DNA of 64,000 nt from Eurosta solidaginis (lineage: Eukaryota; Arthropoda; Insecta; Diptera; Tephritidae), in the NCBI RefSeq assembly GCF_040869045.1, contig NC_090319.1:267484897-267548896 (forward strand), in the 5' to 3' direction. This document shows positions 1 to 8,709 of the stretch, in pieces; within the stretch, counting starts at the first letter, position 1, and every line of letters begins with the position of its first letter. The position numbers and the translations under genes are program-made. The notes under the pieces were generated by a model that did not search any database, was not told where the DNA came from, and saw only the letters and a program-made list of their open reading frames with translations.

Positions 1-469
1 ATTTTAAATCTTCGAAAACATTAATCACTAAATATGTGTCACCACTTAACGATATGATTTGTATTGAACTGGGATATATTGGAACCCAGAGTTCATATCT
101 GAAACCACTTCCAAATTTCTTTACAAAAATTCTGCTGATCAAAAAAGTTTAAGCCACAATATGACATATTCTGCTCTCTGCGAACGTTATTCAAATTTAT
201 TTGGATGTAAGCAAATGATTGAGCAGAATAATATCAGCAGAGTCTGCAAGTGCACATACATATGTACATTTATACCTAATTGCCCTAATGCATTTCATAA
301 CTGAATGTTGTGCTTCCCTTATAAATGAAAAATGACAAAAGCCGCCATATATTTCGGAATATGTTCTGAAAATTCAAAGAAACATGTGTGCTTACTCGAA
401 GAGAAAAACATTTAACTTTACATAAAGCTTATTTTGTATGCCCAAAAGTCGTAGGGTCCCAGGCCTTAA
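1..469. other. AT-rich intergenic DNA, nothing recognised
   Basis: No open frame with recognisable protein content, no clear repeat and no RNA gene is seen in this stretch. The short open frame on the minus strand near 392-598 runs into the diverged repeat that follows and has no recognisable domain. Confidence 0.5.
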
Positions 470-860
470 TTTTATAAGCAATATAAATTGTGTGGCGTAT
501 TCCTCATCAGGCCCAAGGTATATCTGAAAGATAACGTTATGCATAAGGTTTATAGCCCATATTAAATAAGGCTTACATAAGGAATTATTATAAGCCATTA
601 GGAAGAGTATAAAGACCTTATTATAAGGCTTATGGACAAAATAAAAGAAGGCTTACATACGGCCTCATGATAAGATATTACCTTCTTTGTTAGGACCTTT
701 TATATAAGGCTTATAACCCAATAATAATCAGGTTTACATAAGGTATTGTAATGAGATAGTATATCGAGTACAATAATCTGATTATAAGAAATATTATGCT
801 AAATTTTACCTTAGTTATAAGTACAATTGTCATATAAAATCAAGCTTGCATAGAACTTAT
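470..860. repeat. Diverged ~80-bp tandem-like repeat with 'ATAAGGCTTA' core
   Basis: The core 'ATAAGG(C/T)TTAT' recurs at about 543, 622 and 707, each time followed 30-45 bp later by 'AGG(C/T)TTACATA(A/C)GG'. This gives an irregular period of roughly 80 bp over at least three units, with weaker traces on both sides. It is AT-rich and has no coding potential. It could be a decayed satellite or an internal repeat of an unrecognised element. Confidence 0.45.
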
Positions 861-1120
861 AATAAGGCATTATCTGATTTTGAGTTCTTTCAATCTGCTA
901 TCTCAAAACAATATTTAAGTATAGATTAGTAATCTATCATCCATAATTCAATTTCAGTTCCTGCGTTCAAGTTACTAGTCAAGTAACATTAAAAATACTT
1001 ACTGAAAGTTTATCTTAACGCGATGAAAATATTCTCTTTAAAAATTCTTTTGTCAGATGTCGTTTAGAGCAATGGCGGATCCCCGGGGGGCCTATATAGG
1101 GGGGCTTTATATTAGTATTA

Positions 1121-1656
1121 GCTTGAGAAAATAGGTAAAAATAAACATAAATAAATAATAGTTTAAAAAAACTAAAAAAACACGCTTACATAGCTAACCG
1201 AATTAAAAAATAGAAAATAATTTTCAATTAAAAAGGGTTTATATAACAGTAGTAGAAGGTCAAACAATCATTTATAATTAATCACATAAAAAATAAGCTT
1301 ATAATAAAATTTAAGTTATTAACAGAATAATTTAATTCACAGTAACACGCGTGGGGCGCATTTGACTACATTTCATATCTTTCTTCTCAGATAGTTGCAA
1401 ATAGAATGATTGTAACATACAATATGAAGTACCCCACGCTTTTTACTGTGAATTAAATTATTCTGTTAATAACTTAAATTTTATTATAATTTTATTTTGA
1501 GGTGATTAACTATAAATTATTGTTTGACCTCCTACTACTGTTATATAAACTCTTTTTCATTGAAAATTATTTTCTGTTTTTTAATTCGGTTAGCTATAAA
1601 AGCGTTTTTTTTAGCTTTTTTAAACTATTATTTATTTTTAATTTTTTAGTTCAAGT
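1121..1656. mobile_element. Fold-back / MITE-like element with long inverted arms
   Basis: The left arm (about 1121-1356) and right arm (about 1426-1655) are imperfect reverse complements along their whole length, with roughly 70 bp between them. A nearly identical core is 1301-1346 against 1440-1490, including 'AGTTATTAACAGAATAATTT' and its complement. Pairing extends inward to a 'GCGTGGGG' box and outward to 'CTTGA' at both edges. There is no transposase inside. I could not settle a target-site duplication. A fold-back or hairpin MITE is the simplest reading. Confidence 0.7.
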
Positions 1657-1672
1657 AATTTTAAAAGTTTTA

Positions 1673-1849
1673 GTCGAGAGCGAAGAATCCTCGAAACGCA
1701 AGCGGTTCATGGATGAATCCAACCCCACGGCACCGAAAAGGGCAAAGACACAGGGAGGCTGGACGCGGTCTTTCGCCGAAATTGCCAAGGGTCGGAAGAT
1801 CATTGGCATTATAGATGAGAGCAGCGAAGATGGCAGGATCCCGAAAAAT
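1673..1849 (+). pseudogene. Fragment of insect retrotransposon gag-like (DUF4780-type) protein
   Basis: A 59-codon stretch in one open frame begins with acidic/serine residues, then a basic KRKR cluster and a PKRAK segment, then 'GWTRSFAEIAKGRKIIGIID' and 'GRIPKN'. This layout (Lys/Arg-rich linker, then SF/Y-A-x-x-A-K followed by a hydrophobic strand ending in D) resembles insect retrotransposon proteins with a DUF4780-type domain. The upstream part of the same frame (from 1502) is hydrophobic read-through of the fold-back arm and is not part of the protein. The coding scrap stops in AT-rich DNA after 'PKN'. There is no start, no domain C-terminus and no partner ORF. The family call comes from remembered similarity and needs a profile search. 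Confidence 0.4.
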
Positions 1850-1894
1850 TTAATTAAATTTTATTAATAACTTAATTAACTATCGTTAACCTTA

Positions 1895-2310
1895 TGTCAC
1901 CCACCATCACATTATTGCATTGCCATCGAGCCTTGATACGTGCACAAAGTTTCAATCATACTTATGGCCATTCAAGGTAGTAATAAGCCAATTGACCTTA
2001 TGGCCGTTGATCTTATGTCACCAAACCATCACATTAATGCATTGTCATCGAGCCTTGATACGTGTGCAAAGTTCCAATCAAACTTATGGCCATTCAAAGT
2101 GGTAATAAGGCCAATTGACCTTATGGCCGTTGACCTTATGTCACCACACCATTACATTAATGCATTGTCATCGAGCCCTGATACGTGTGCAAAGTTTCAA
2201 TCAAACTTATGTCCATTCAAAGTGGTAATAAGGCCAATTGACCTTATGGCCGTTTACCTTATGTCACCACACCATCATATTAATGCATTTTCATCGAGCC
2301 TTGATACGTG
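1895..2310. repeat. ~122-bp satellite, left part of interrupted array
   Basis: The phrase 'GAGCC(T/C)TGATACGTG' recurs at about 1928, 2050, 2173 and 2296, giving a 122-123 bp monomer. Each monomer holds 'CAAAG..CAATCAAACTTATG', 'CAATTGACCTTATGGCCGTT' and 'ACATTAATGCATT'. The array is cut at 2310, inside '...GATACGTG', by the LTR retrotransposon and resumes at 11717 with the same four bases. The open frames across this region are by-products of the repeat. Confidence 0.9.
2307..2310. other. Target-site duplication, left copy (CGTG)
   Basis: 'CGTG' at 2307-2310 is repeated at 11717-11720, and joining the flanks there rebuilds a normal satellite monomer (GATACGTGTGCAAAG). A 5-bp reading (CGTGT) is equally possible because the next LTR base is T. 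4-5 bp is usual for Gypsy integration. Confidence 0.8.
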
Positions 2311-2425
2311 TATGAGGTGGGTTTTGTCGAAGGCTGAGGTAGCACTCAGTCAATCCAGGGTCAAGTAGAGGTCCCACAAACCCCCACTTAATAAGAACAC
2401 AGTTGTTATGTGTTAATGACGAATA

Positions 2426-2442
2426 CACACACACACACACGG
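2426..2442. repeat. (CA)n microsatellite in LTR
   Basis: A short CA run lies near the U5 end of the LTR. It is present, two bases shorter or longer, at about 9889-9905 in the other LTR. Confidence 0.85.
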
Positions 2443-2883
2443 CTTGATGGGTATTGAGGGCAGCAGCTTTACGTACAAAGATGGAGGCGACGGCTAACAG
2501 GCGTAGTAATAGCGGAGGGGTCGGTACGGTGGTTTAGCGGCGGTGCAGTAGCGGGCGGGTTGGTACGGTTGCCCGGGAGAAGCGGTGGGGTCAGCGCGGC
2601 GGCCGGACGGCGGACAGTATTGGCGGACGGATTGGTACAGTGGTATGAGCGCAGCGGCTGGACGGCGGACAGTATTAGCGGACGGGTTGGCACAGCGGTA
2701 TTTGCGCAGTGGCGGGATTAGCACGGGGGCTGGACGGCGGACAGTATTAGCGGACGGATGGATGTAGCGGTATAGACGCAGTGACGGCACCAGCGAACTG
2801 GATGGACGTTGATAAGGTGACGGCGGCTAGCGGTCGTCGTAGCAGCGGTACGACGGCGGTTGGATAGCGGGCAGCTGACGGTC

Positions 2884-3105
2884 ATCGTAGCAGCGGCGCA
2901 ACGGCGGTAGGATGACGGTAGCAGCGCAACGGCGGTAGGATAGCGGGCGGCTGACGGTAGCAGCGCAACGGCGGTAGGATAGCGGGCGGCTGACGGTAGC
3001 AGCGCAACGGCGGTCGGATAGCGGGCGGCTGACAGTAGCAGCGCAACGGCGGTAGGATAGCGGGCGCCTGACGGTAGCAGCGCAACGGCGGTCTGATAGC
3101 GACAA
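2884..3105. repeat. 39-bp GC-rich minisatellite in left LTR
   Basis: About five units of 39 bp, each containing 'GGTAGCAGCGCAACGGCGGT' followed by 'AGGATAGCGGGCGGCT'. The right LTR (about 10340-10500) has roughly three to four units, so the number changed after or during insertion. 39 is a multiple of three, which keeps frames open on both strands and explains the many overlapping ORFs here. The repeat lies in what would be the transcribed leader (R/U5). Confidence 0.85.
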
Positions 3106-3285
3106 CAACAAAGCGACAACGGAGCGCGTACCAGTGGGGCGATCAGGGCGAGGTGTCAGGGCAACCGTTCCACGTGATTACCTTCTCGGAGGCGGTTTCC
3201 AATGGCGGCTCTTGCGGGTGGCTTCCGATACGGGTACTGTCCAAGTTGTGGCGGTATAGGGACGTGCGTGAATGAAAAAACAGTT

Positions 3286-4140
3286 ATGGTTAATGCCGGT
3301 CCGCCAGCTGGACACCACCGCCTCCATGCCCGCACGAATGCAGGGCTGGACGTGGAGTTGTACCAGCAGGAATTCCGTCGGCCGATCCAGGGGCTGAGGG
3401 GGAGTGCACCTCACGGCACAGCGGTAGCCCCTTTAGCTGCTGGACCGGTCGACGGCCGGGCCGGGGCCGGAGGGAGGGGGGCGGCCTGTTCGCGGTTGCG
3501 CGTTACTGTGGTAGTTCCGTTGCTGGCGAAGTCTCAGGCGGTGTTTGGGGGTGTAACCGACACATTCACTACTTGAGGCCACGCCTTACTCCTGTGAAAC
3601 GACCTGTCCGCATGGTAGAACCGACAACTTCAAGGGACGCTCCACAAGTAGCTCTGGTCACGACCACAGTTCCGTGCTAACTGCCTGAGCCAGGACTAAG
3701 GGGGGGGGGGGGGGGGGGGGGAGGGATATAATGGTTAATGCCGGTCCGCCAGCTGGACACCACCGCCTCCATTCCCGCACGAATGCAGGGCTGGACGCGG
3801 AGTTGTACCAGCGGGAATTCCGTCGGCCGATCCAGGGGCTGAGGGGGAGTGCACCTCACGGCACAGCGGTAGCCCCTTTAGCTGCTGGACCGGTCGACGG
3901 CCGGGCCGGGACGGAGGGGGGCGGCCTGTTCGCGGTTGCGCGTTACTGTGGTAGTGCCGTTGCTGGCGAAGTCTCAAGCGGTGTTTGGGGGTATAACCGA
4001 CACATTCACCACTTGAGGCCACGCCTTACTCCTCTGAAGCGACCTGTCCGCATGGTAGAACCGACAACTTCAAGGGACGCTCCACAAGTAGCTCTGGCCA
4101 CGACCACAGTTCCGTGCTAACTGCCTGAGCCAGGACTGGG
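3286..4140. repeat. ~445-bp tandem duplication inside left LTR, with G22 run at the junction
   Basis: The block starting 'ATGGTTAATGCCGGTCCGCC' at 3286 restarts at 3731 and runs to 'GAGCCAGGACT' at about 4137. The right LTR has only one copy (from about 10684). A run of about 22 G sits at 3700-3721, just before the second copy. 'ATGG' occurs at both exchange points ('ATATAATGG' and 'GTTATGG'), which suggests duplication by microhomology next to an unstable homopolymer. An assembly artefact at the G run cannot be excluded. Confidence 0.85.
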
Positions 4141-4512
4141 GAGGAAGGGATATAATGGCCGAACGGCGGCGAGCCCCCCCTCTGGAGGTGGGATTGGCTC
4201 GTTCGCTGGGCATCGCCCACCCCGTGGTTGCACACTAAGGGAAGGTGCGGGGGCGGCGGTGCACCAGCTCTGTCCTTGCCAGTTCGGTGGCTGCGAGGAG
4301 AACTGGGCCCGAAGGCACCACGCTCGCAGCTGCCGAACCGGGTCGGTCGGAGCCTTAGCTGAGAGGAAGGGGTGGGGTAGTCCTAAGGCGGTGCCCCCCC
4401 CCCCCCCCCCCCTGCTTAGCTGGGACACGGGCGAGAAAACCCTAAGGCGACGACCCGTTGTCCCCGCAAGCAAGGGGTGACCAGTGCCGAGGCAGCACCC
4501 CTTCCACTCAGC

Positions 4513-4564
4513 TAGTCAGAGGAATGACTGGGTTGCTTAAGAAAGCAACCACTTCCTCTGACTA
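4513..4564 (-). other. Two-part stem-loop near transcript start, left LTR copy
   Basis: 'TAGTCAGAGGAA' (4513-4524) pairs with its exact complement at 4553-4564. Inside it 'GGTTGCTT' (4531-4538) pairs with 'AAGCAACC' (4543-4550) around a four-base loop. On the element's sense (minus) strand it starts 17 nt after the predicted initiator. The copy in the other LTR (11414-11465) has one outer-stem mismatch. Confidence 0.8.
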
Positions 4565-4575
4565 ACCTGCGAGGA

Positions 4576-4609
4576 ATGAATGACAACAGCCAATTCGTCC
4601 TCTTTTATA
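4576..4609 (-). promoter_or_regulatory. LTR core promoter (TATA box and initiator), left LTR
   Basis: On the minus strand TATAAAAG lies at 4609-4602 and TCATTC, which fits the fly initiator TCA(G/T)T(C/T), lies at 4583-4578. From the first T of TATA to the initiator A is 28 nt, the normal spacing. This makes U3 only about 233 nt long and leaves a very long R/U5. This copy is the 3' LTR, so any transcript would run outward into the satellite. Confidence 0.65.
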
Positions 4610-4815
4610 CTATTTTGAGTTGGCGTGCCGTGTGCAATTCTTGTTATTGCCAAATGCTATTCGCATGCATTGGTATGTAACTGCTGATGTTGTCGTGCCG
4701 TGTGCAAATTATGTATACTCTCAGGCGTAGGTGAAAAAGGGTTAGAGTGGGGGTCTCAGGCGTAGGAGAAAAAGTGTTACAGTGGGGGTCATACTATTGT
4801 AACGCTACGTTACAG

Positions 4816-4830
4816 TCCCCCTCCCACTTC
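4816..4830 (-). other. Polypurine tract
   Basis: The minus strand reads GAAGTGGGAGGGGGA, then one C, then the LTR start TGTAACG. It is the plus-strand primer site expected just upstream of the 3' LTR, and it fixes the element's orientation independently of the ORFs. Confidence 0.8.
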
Positions 4831-5240
4831 GGTTGACGGAAAGCTGCTGTGAGGAAGTGGTGTATCACACCAGGCCTGGCCTAGCGGTTGTGTGTGTGCC
4901 GTTATGCCGGCTTTGCCGGTGTGTATGCGTGCATCGTTTTATTAACATTTTCATAAAATATACAGAGTGATTCTATTTATGTTTAATTAAGTTTATGCTA
5001 ACATTACGGGATTAATAAATTTCATTTTCCTTAAAACTACGGTGTATGTATAAAAAGAAAGATTCCTGAGGTAATTTTTTTGTTGCACTATTACCGTTTT
5101 TGTACTGTACCGCGTCCCCTTTAATGTGTGTTTATGGCAAACAAAAGAAAATTCCCTCTTTATAAAATTTTTTTTTTTTTTTTTCGTGGTATAGTAACGC
5201 AGATTTTAACGGAATAATGTAACAATGTAAAATAGGTAAA
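4831..5240 (-). other. Non-coding region between third ORF and polypurine tract
   Basis: This is AT-rich with a T-run near 5170, unlike the GC-rich LTRs. No coding signal is seen. It would be the 3' untranslated part of the internal region. Confidence 0.5.
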
Positions 5241-5639
5241 TTATGTAATTAGTTCTTCTTTATTCGATTTTGGTTGCTGCTTCTCGTCGTCATCTGTGTA
5301 TTTTACTAGGCGTTTCATCCCCGCTATAGTCACCAGCGCATGGTCTTCGGCTTCGGCTTTCACCCTGACTTTTTGGCCCTTCCACGAGAACGTCCAATTT
5401 TTGCTGCGTTCGTGGTGGCGACGGCTTATTTGTATCTCCCGAAAGCATGTTTCTGGGTCCGTTCTTTTTTTCGGTCTTTCTTGTTTGAGTGGTTTTATAT
5501 TTTGCTCTGTGCGTTCGCGTTCGGCTTGCATCGGCGTTTGTTCGTCGCTCTGCGGTTCTTTCATCGCCATTAAGGTGTCGACCAACGGGGGCCGTGGAAG
5601 ATTTGTACCCGTTGTATTTTGGCCTTGTTGGGTGGCCAT
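5241..5639 (-). CDS. Small third ORF downstream of integrase, unknown function
   Basis: A 132-codon open frame starts at ATG about 140 bp after the end of the integrase frame. The N-terminal two thirds are polar and rich in Gln, Pro, Lys and Arg. The C-terminal part has 'WTFSWKGQKVRVKAEAED', alternating strand-like residues, and a Lys/Asp-rich tail. There is no signal peptide, no transmembrane segment and no Cys pattern, so an envelope protein is not supported. A longer overlapping minus-strand frame (5290-6066) is mostly a shadow of the integrase C-terminus. It could be a real accessory ORF, a remnant of a longer pol C-terminus, or chance. Its position after integrase is the only functional hint. 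Confidence 0.4.
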   Translation of the reverse strand: MATQQGQNTTGTNLPRPPLVDTLMAMKEPQSDEQTPMQAERERTEQNIKPLKQERPKKRTDPETCFREIQISRRHHERSKNWTFSWKGQKVRVKAEAEDHALVTIAGMKRLVKYTDDDEKQQPKSNKEELIT

Positions 5640-5777
5640 GGGGTTGCTTCAAATGGGGGGCGCCATGGGCGGATCGGTTTTGGCGAGTCTGGTGGGGCTG
5701 GTTGGCGGTTTTTTCTGCCCATGTTGTCGATTGTTTTGAGTTTCCTGGAAGGAATAAGAGGACGTAAGTACTGTAAT

Positions 5778-7040
5778 TTAAAATTCGCACGGCTTTAGAT
5801 ATTGTAAGTGCGCGTGCACCGGTTGTTTGTGTAGTTCGACGTGGGCCAGTTTCATCGTATTTGTTGAGATGTACTCCACCACCAGGTATGGGCCGGAAAA
5901 TTTCGGTGCGAGTTTTTGGGCAAAGCTGTTTGCTGCGGAGGAGAGAGGGTGATTTCGTTTCATCACTCTGTCTCCTATCTTTGGCTTCCACGGCCTTCTG
6001 CGCAAATCGTAATATTTCTTCTGCTGGCTTGAAGCTTCTTGCAGGTGGGTCTTTATTTCTTCCCATAGCTTGGTGATGAATATCGGTACTGTAGGTGTCT
6101 CCACTGGTATTGCTCCCTCCGTTCGTATTTGCTGTGGTGCTGTTAGGTTCCGTCCGAAGTTTATTTCCACCGCGGAAGCTTGTGTGGACTCGTGGCTTGC
6201 TGTATTAATTGCGAACGCGATTTGGGGAATCTCTTGATCCCATGTGCGGTGGTCTTCCTTGGAACGCTGCGCTATCATTGTCTTGATGACCCTGTTGGTT
6301 CGCTCCGTCGGGTTTCCGTGGGGTGCGTATGCTGCGGTGAACTTATGTTCGATGCGGTGGTCGCTCAGGAACGGCTTCAACGCTTTCCCTACGAACTGCT
6401 TTCCATTGTCAGTGAGGAAGGTCTTCGGACAACCGAATCGGTATATTATTCTTTCTTTCAGTGCTTTGATAACGCTGGCCGTTGTTGCTTGGCGTACTGG
6501 GATCATCTCTACCCACTTGGAAAACTTGTCCACCATGACGAGGAGGCACGTGTTGCCTAATTTGGAACGCGGTAGTGGTCCGATGAAGTCGGCGGTTACG
6601 ATTTCCCACGGCCGTGAACATTGCATCGTTGCCATCAATCCTGCCGGGCGTCTCTGTTCTACCTTGTATTCGGCGCACTTGATGCATTTACGTACATGCT
6701 TAAGTACGTCGCGGAACATTCCCGGCCAGTAGTAATTTTCTTGCGCTCTTTTAAGTGTTTTCTTCGCTCCAAGGTGATCGTATTGTATATCAAAATTGTA
6801 TTGTTGCAGCTCTAGGGCCCATAGTGCCAGCCGTCCTGAGGGATTTTGCAATGAATGTAGCCATTTTAGTGAATGGTGATCAGTGATAACAGTGAAACGG
6901 TATCCCTCCAGATATGGTCTCATTTTGCGTATTCCCCACAGCACGGCTAGACATTCCTGTTCGGTAGCTGAGTATCATTTTTCAAGTTCCGTTAAGCTAC
7001 GGCTCGCATAAGCTATTACGTTCTCTTGGTCGGAGTGACG
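5778..7040 (-). pseudogene. pol: pol: RNase H C-terminal part plus integrase (interrupted, with internal deletion)
   Basis: The long open part is 6944-5778 (388 codons). It begins in RNase H ('[10 protein letters not shown]', residues 21-30), reaches '[12 protein letters not shown]', then jumps to '[10 protein letters not shown]' and the CIKC pair (87-90). The usual RNase H tail, linker and His half of the integrase HHCC finger are missing: an in-frame deletion. The catalytic core looks whole: D119 in 'TADFIGPL', D179 in 'LTDNGKQF', E214 in 'NPTERTNR', with 34 residues between the last two. A GPY/F-type segment, 'KFSGPYLVV', follows near residue 355. Upstream in the same frame two nonsense codons, near 7040 and 6975, separate this part from the RT segment. 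Integrase would insert the cDNA into the genome. Confidence 0.88.
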
Positions 7041-8332
7041 TTAGTAGAGCACGACGCCGAGTCCTTCCCCGCTCGCGTCGGTTTGTAGAAAAAATGGCTT
7101 GCCGAAGTCGGGGCAGCAGAGTAGGGGTGCATTGGTGAGCCGATGTTTGAGCAATTGAAAGGCGTTTATTTGCGGCGTTCCCCACGTCCAGGCTTGTCCT
7201 TTCTTCAGTAATTGGTTGAGCGGTGCGGCGATGGTGAAAAAGTCAGCGACGAAACGGCGGTACCATGAAGCGAGTCCAAGGAAGCGGCGTAGTTCTTTGG
7301 TGGGTCGCGGCGCTGGCATCTCTTGCACAGCCGATATTTTCCCGGGATCGGTTTGGATTCCTTCGGCGCTGATGATATGTCCCAGGTACTGGAGTTGTTG
7401 CTGGACGAAGCTGCATTTGTCGAAATTCACCTGCATTTTATGTTTCTGGAGTCGCTCGAAAACTTCCTTCAACTTAGTTATATGCTCTTCGAAGGTGTCT
7501 CCCAAGACTATGATATCTCCAGGTAGGCGATTACTTTAGGTTGGAGTTCCGGTCCCAGTATTGAATCCAGAGCGCGTTGGAACGTGGCCGGGGCAGAATA
7601 TAGGCCGAATGGCATAACTTTCCATTGGAACAATCCCCTGCCAGGAACCGTGAATGCGGTGTATTGTCGCGATGCTTTGGCGAGCGGGATCTGCCAGTAG
7701 CCGTTCTTCAGGTCAATAGTAGAAATGAGTTGCGCTTCCTTCAGCTGGTCGAGGATGGCTCCGATTTGCGGTAGTGGATACGCATCCGGTTCGCTGGTGG
7801 CATTTAGTTGACGGTAATCTATGCACATCCTCCAAGTGCCCTGTTTTTTGCGGACTAGCACAATTGGCGAGCTGTATGCGCTTCGCGACGGCCCTATTCT
7901 TCCTCCCCTTAATAACTCGTCCACTTCCTCGTTGATGACTTGTTGCATGGCCGGGTTGCGGGGGTAGTATCGTTGCTTCAGTGGGCGGTTGTGCTTGAGG
8001 AGAATCGTATGCTCGGCTGCTGTGCTTGGTCTGGTAATTTCGCCAAACCGCTCTTGGTAGTGTGCCACGAAGTTCCGCAGCTCCGTATTCTGGTCGTCGC
8101 TCAAGTGTTCTCGGCTCGTTAAGGCGCATAGCGTATCTAGTTCTGGTGCTCTCTTGGTCACGGTGGCTTCCAATGGCTGGCCATCTAGCATAAGGATGAT
8201 TCCCCTTTTTCGTAGGAAGTCCATTCCCAGGATGACCTGCTCAGCCAAGTTCGGGATGACGGACAGCATTGCATCTGTTGTTCGTCCTTGATACGCAATT
8301 TTGCCGGGTAAGAGTTTGAGGTAAAGACGCAC
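7041..8332 (-). pseudogene. pol: pol: reverse transcriptase, frameshifted in its catalytic box
   Basis: Frame 8332-7508 holds the protease C-terminus ('VILGMDFL') and the RT fingers/palm: 'RGGRIGPSRSAYSSPIVLV', 'WRMCIDYRQLN', 'ISTIDLKNGYWQIPL' with the first catalytic Asp, and 'MPFGLYSAPATFQRAL'. It then stops just after 'VIAYL'. The next frame, 7505-7041, starts directly past the catalytic box and continues with 'KCSFVQQQLQYLGHIIS', 'FLGLASWYRRFV' and the RNase H start 'LQTDASGEGLG'. The frame change lies at about 7515-7520 and looks like loss of one base within the metal-binding x-x-D-D motif. The enzyme would have copied genomic RNA from a Lys tRNA primer; this copy cannot make it. Confidence 0.9.
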
Positions 8333-8709
8333 GTCTTGTCTGCCAGCTGGATGCTTCGCGTGTTGGGGCGCGCCTTAATGTTGTTCTTTTCCAGGTGTTT
8401 CCGTAGGGTGTCGTCCACGTAGGATAGGGTGGCGCCAGTATCCACTAGTGCGCGTACGCTCATTCCTTCGATGACCACTGGTATATAGAATCGGCCAACT
8501 ACTTGTGCTTTTGCGGCTGGTTTGCTGGCCGGTGGTTCACTTGGTTTCTCTGGTCGGCGGTATGGTTCTTTGCGGTTTCCTCTACTAGGGTTGGGCGGCG
8601 TCCTGGATGCGTTCTCGGTAATTGGGATCGTCGGTGGGCAGGGGCAGTCCCTGGAGAGGATGTTGTCTTGGCCACAACGGGAGCAGAACTTCTTCCAGGA
8701 GGCCTTGCA
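8185..8709 (-). pseudogene. pro: gag C-terminal knuckle plus aspartic protease (frameshifted)
   Basis: The frame is continuous with gag, downstream of its TAA. It reads a second Cys cluster ('CSRCGQDNILSRDC', where the usual His position is Ile), a Pro/Lys/Arg-rich linker, then the protease with 'ALVDTGATLSYV' (catalytic DTG). It goes out of frame at about 8290-8335. The rest of the protease is read from the overlapping RT frame. The protease would normally cut the Gag-Pol polyprotein. Confidence 0.8.

Larger units (their letters stand above)
2311..4814 (-). repeat. LTR, left copy (3' LTR of the minus-strand element), 2504 bp
   Basis: It matches 9776-11716 almost throughout but is 563 bp longer. 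The excess comes from an internal duplication (about 3286-3730 repeated at 3731-4140), extra units of a 39-bp minisatellite, and a ~50-bp stretch missing from the other copy. It is GC-rich against AT-rich surroundings. Several long open frames on both strands inside it (for example 3202-3576 and 3731-4120, plus) are maintained by GC content and by repeat periods divisible by three; I do not regard them as genes. Confidence 0.93.

Noticed and set aside
1940..2368. 142-codon plus frame with repeated 'PIDLMAVDLMSPHHHINALS' text
   Set aside because: This is the 122-bp satellite read through; the repeated peptide simply follows the monomer, and it ends inside the LTR.
3202..3576. Plus-strand 124-codon frame in the left LTR (and 3731-4120, 10532-11038) as genes
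   Set aside because: They are antisense to the element, lie wholly inside GC-rich LTRs, differ by indels between the two LTRs, and have no recognisable domain.
5290..6066. 258-codon minus frame as an envelope gene
   Set aside because: Its first third is the integrase C-terminus in another frame, and the rest overlaps the third ORF. There is no signal peptide, membrane segment or cysteine pattern.
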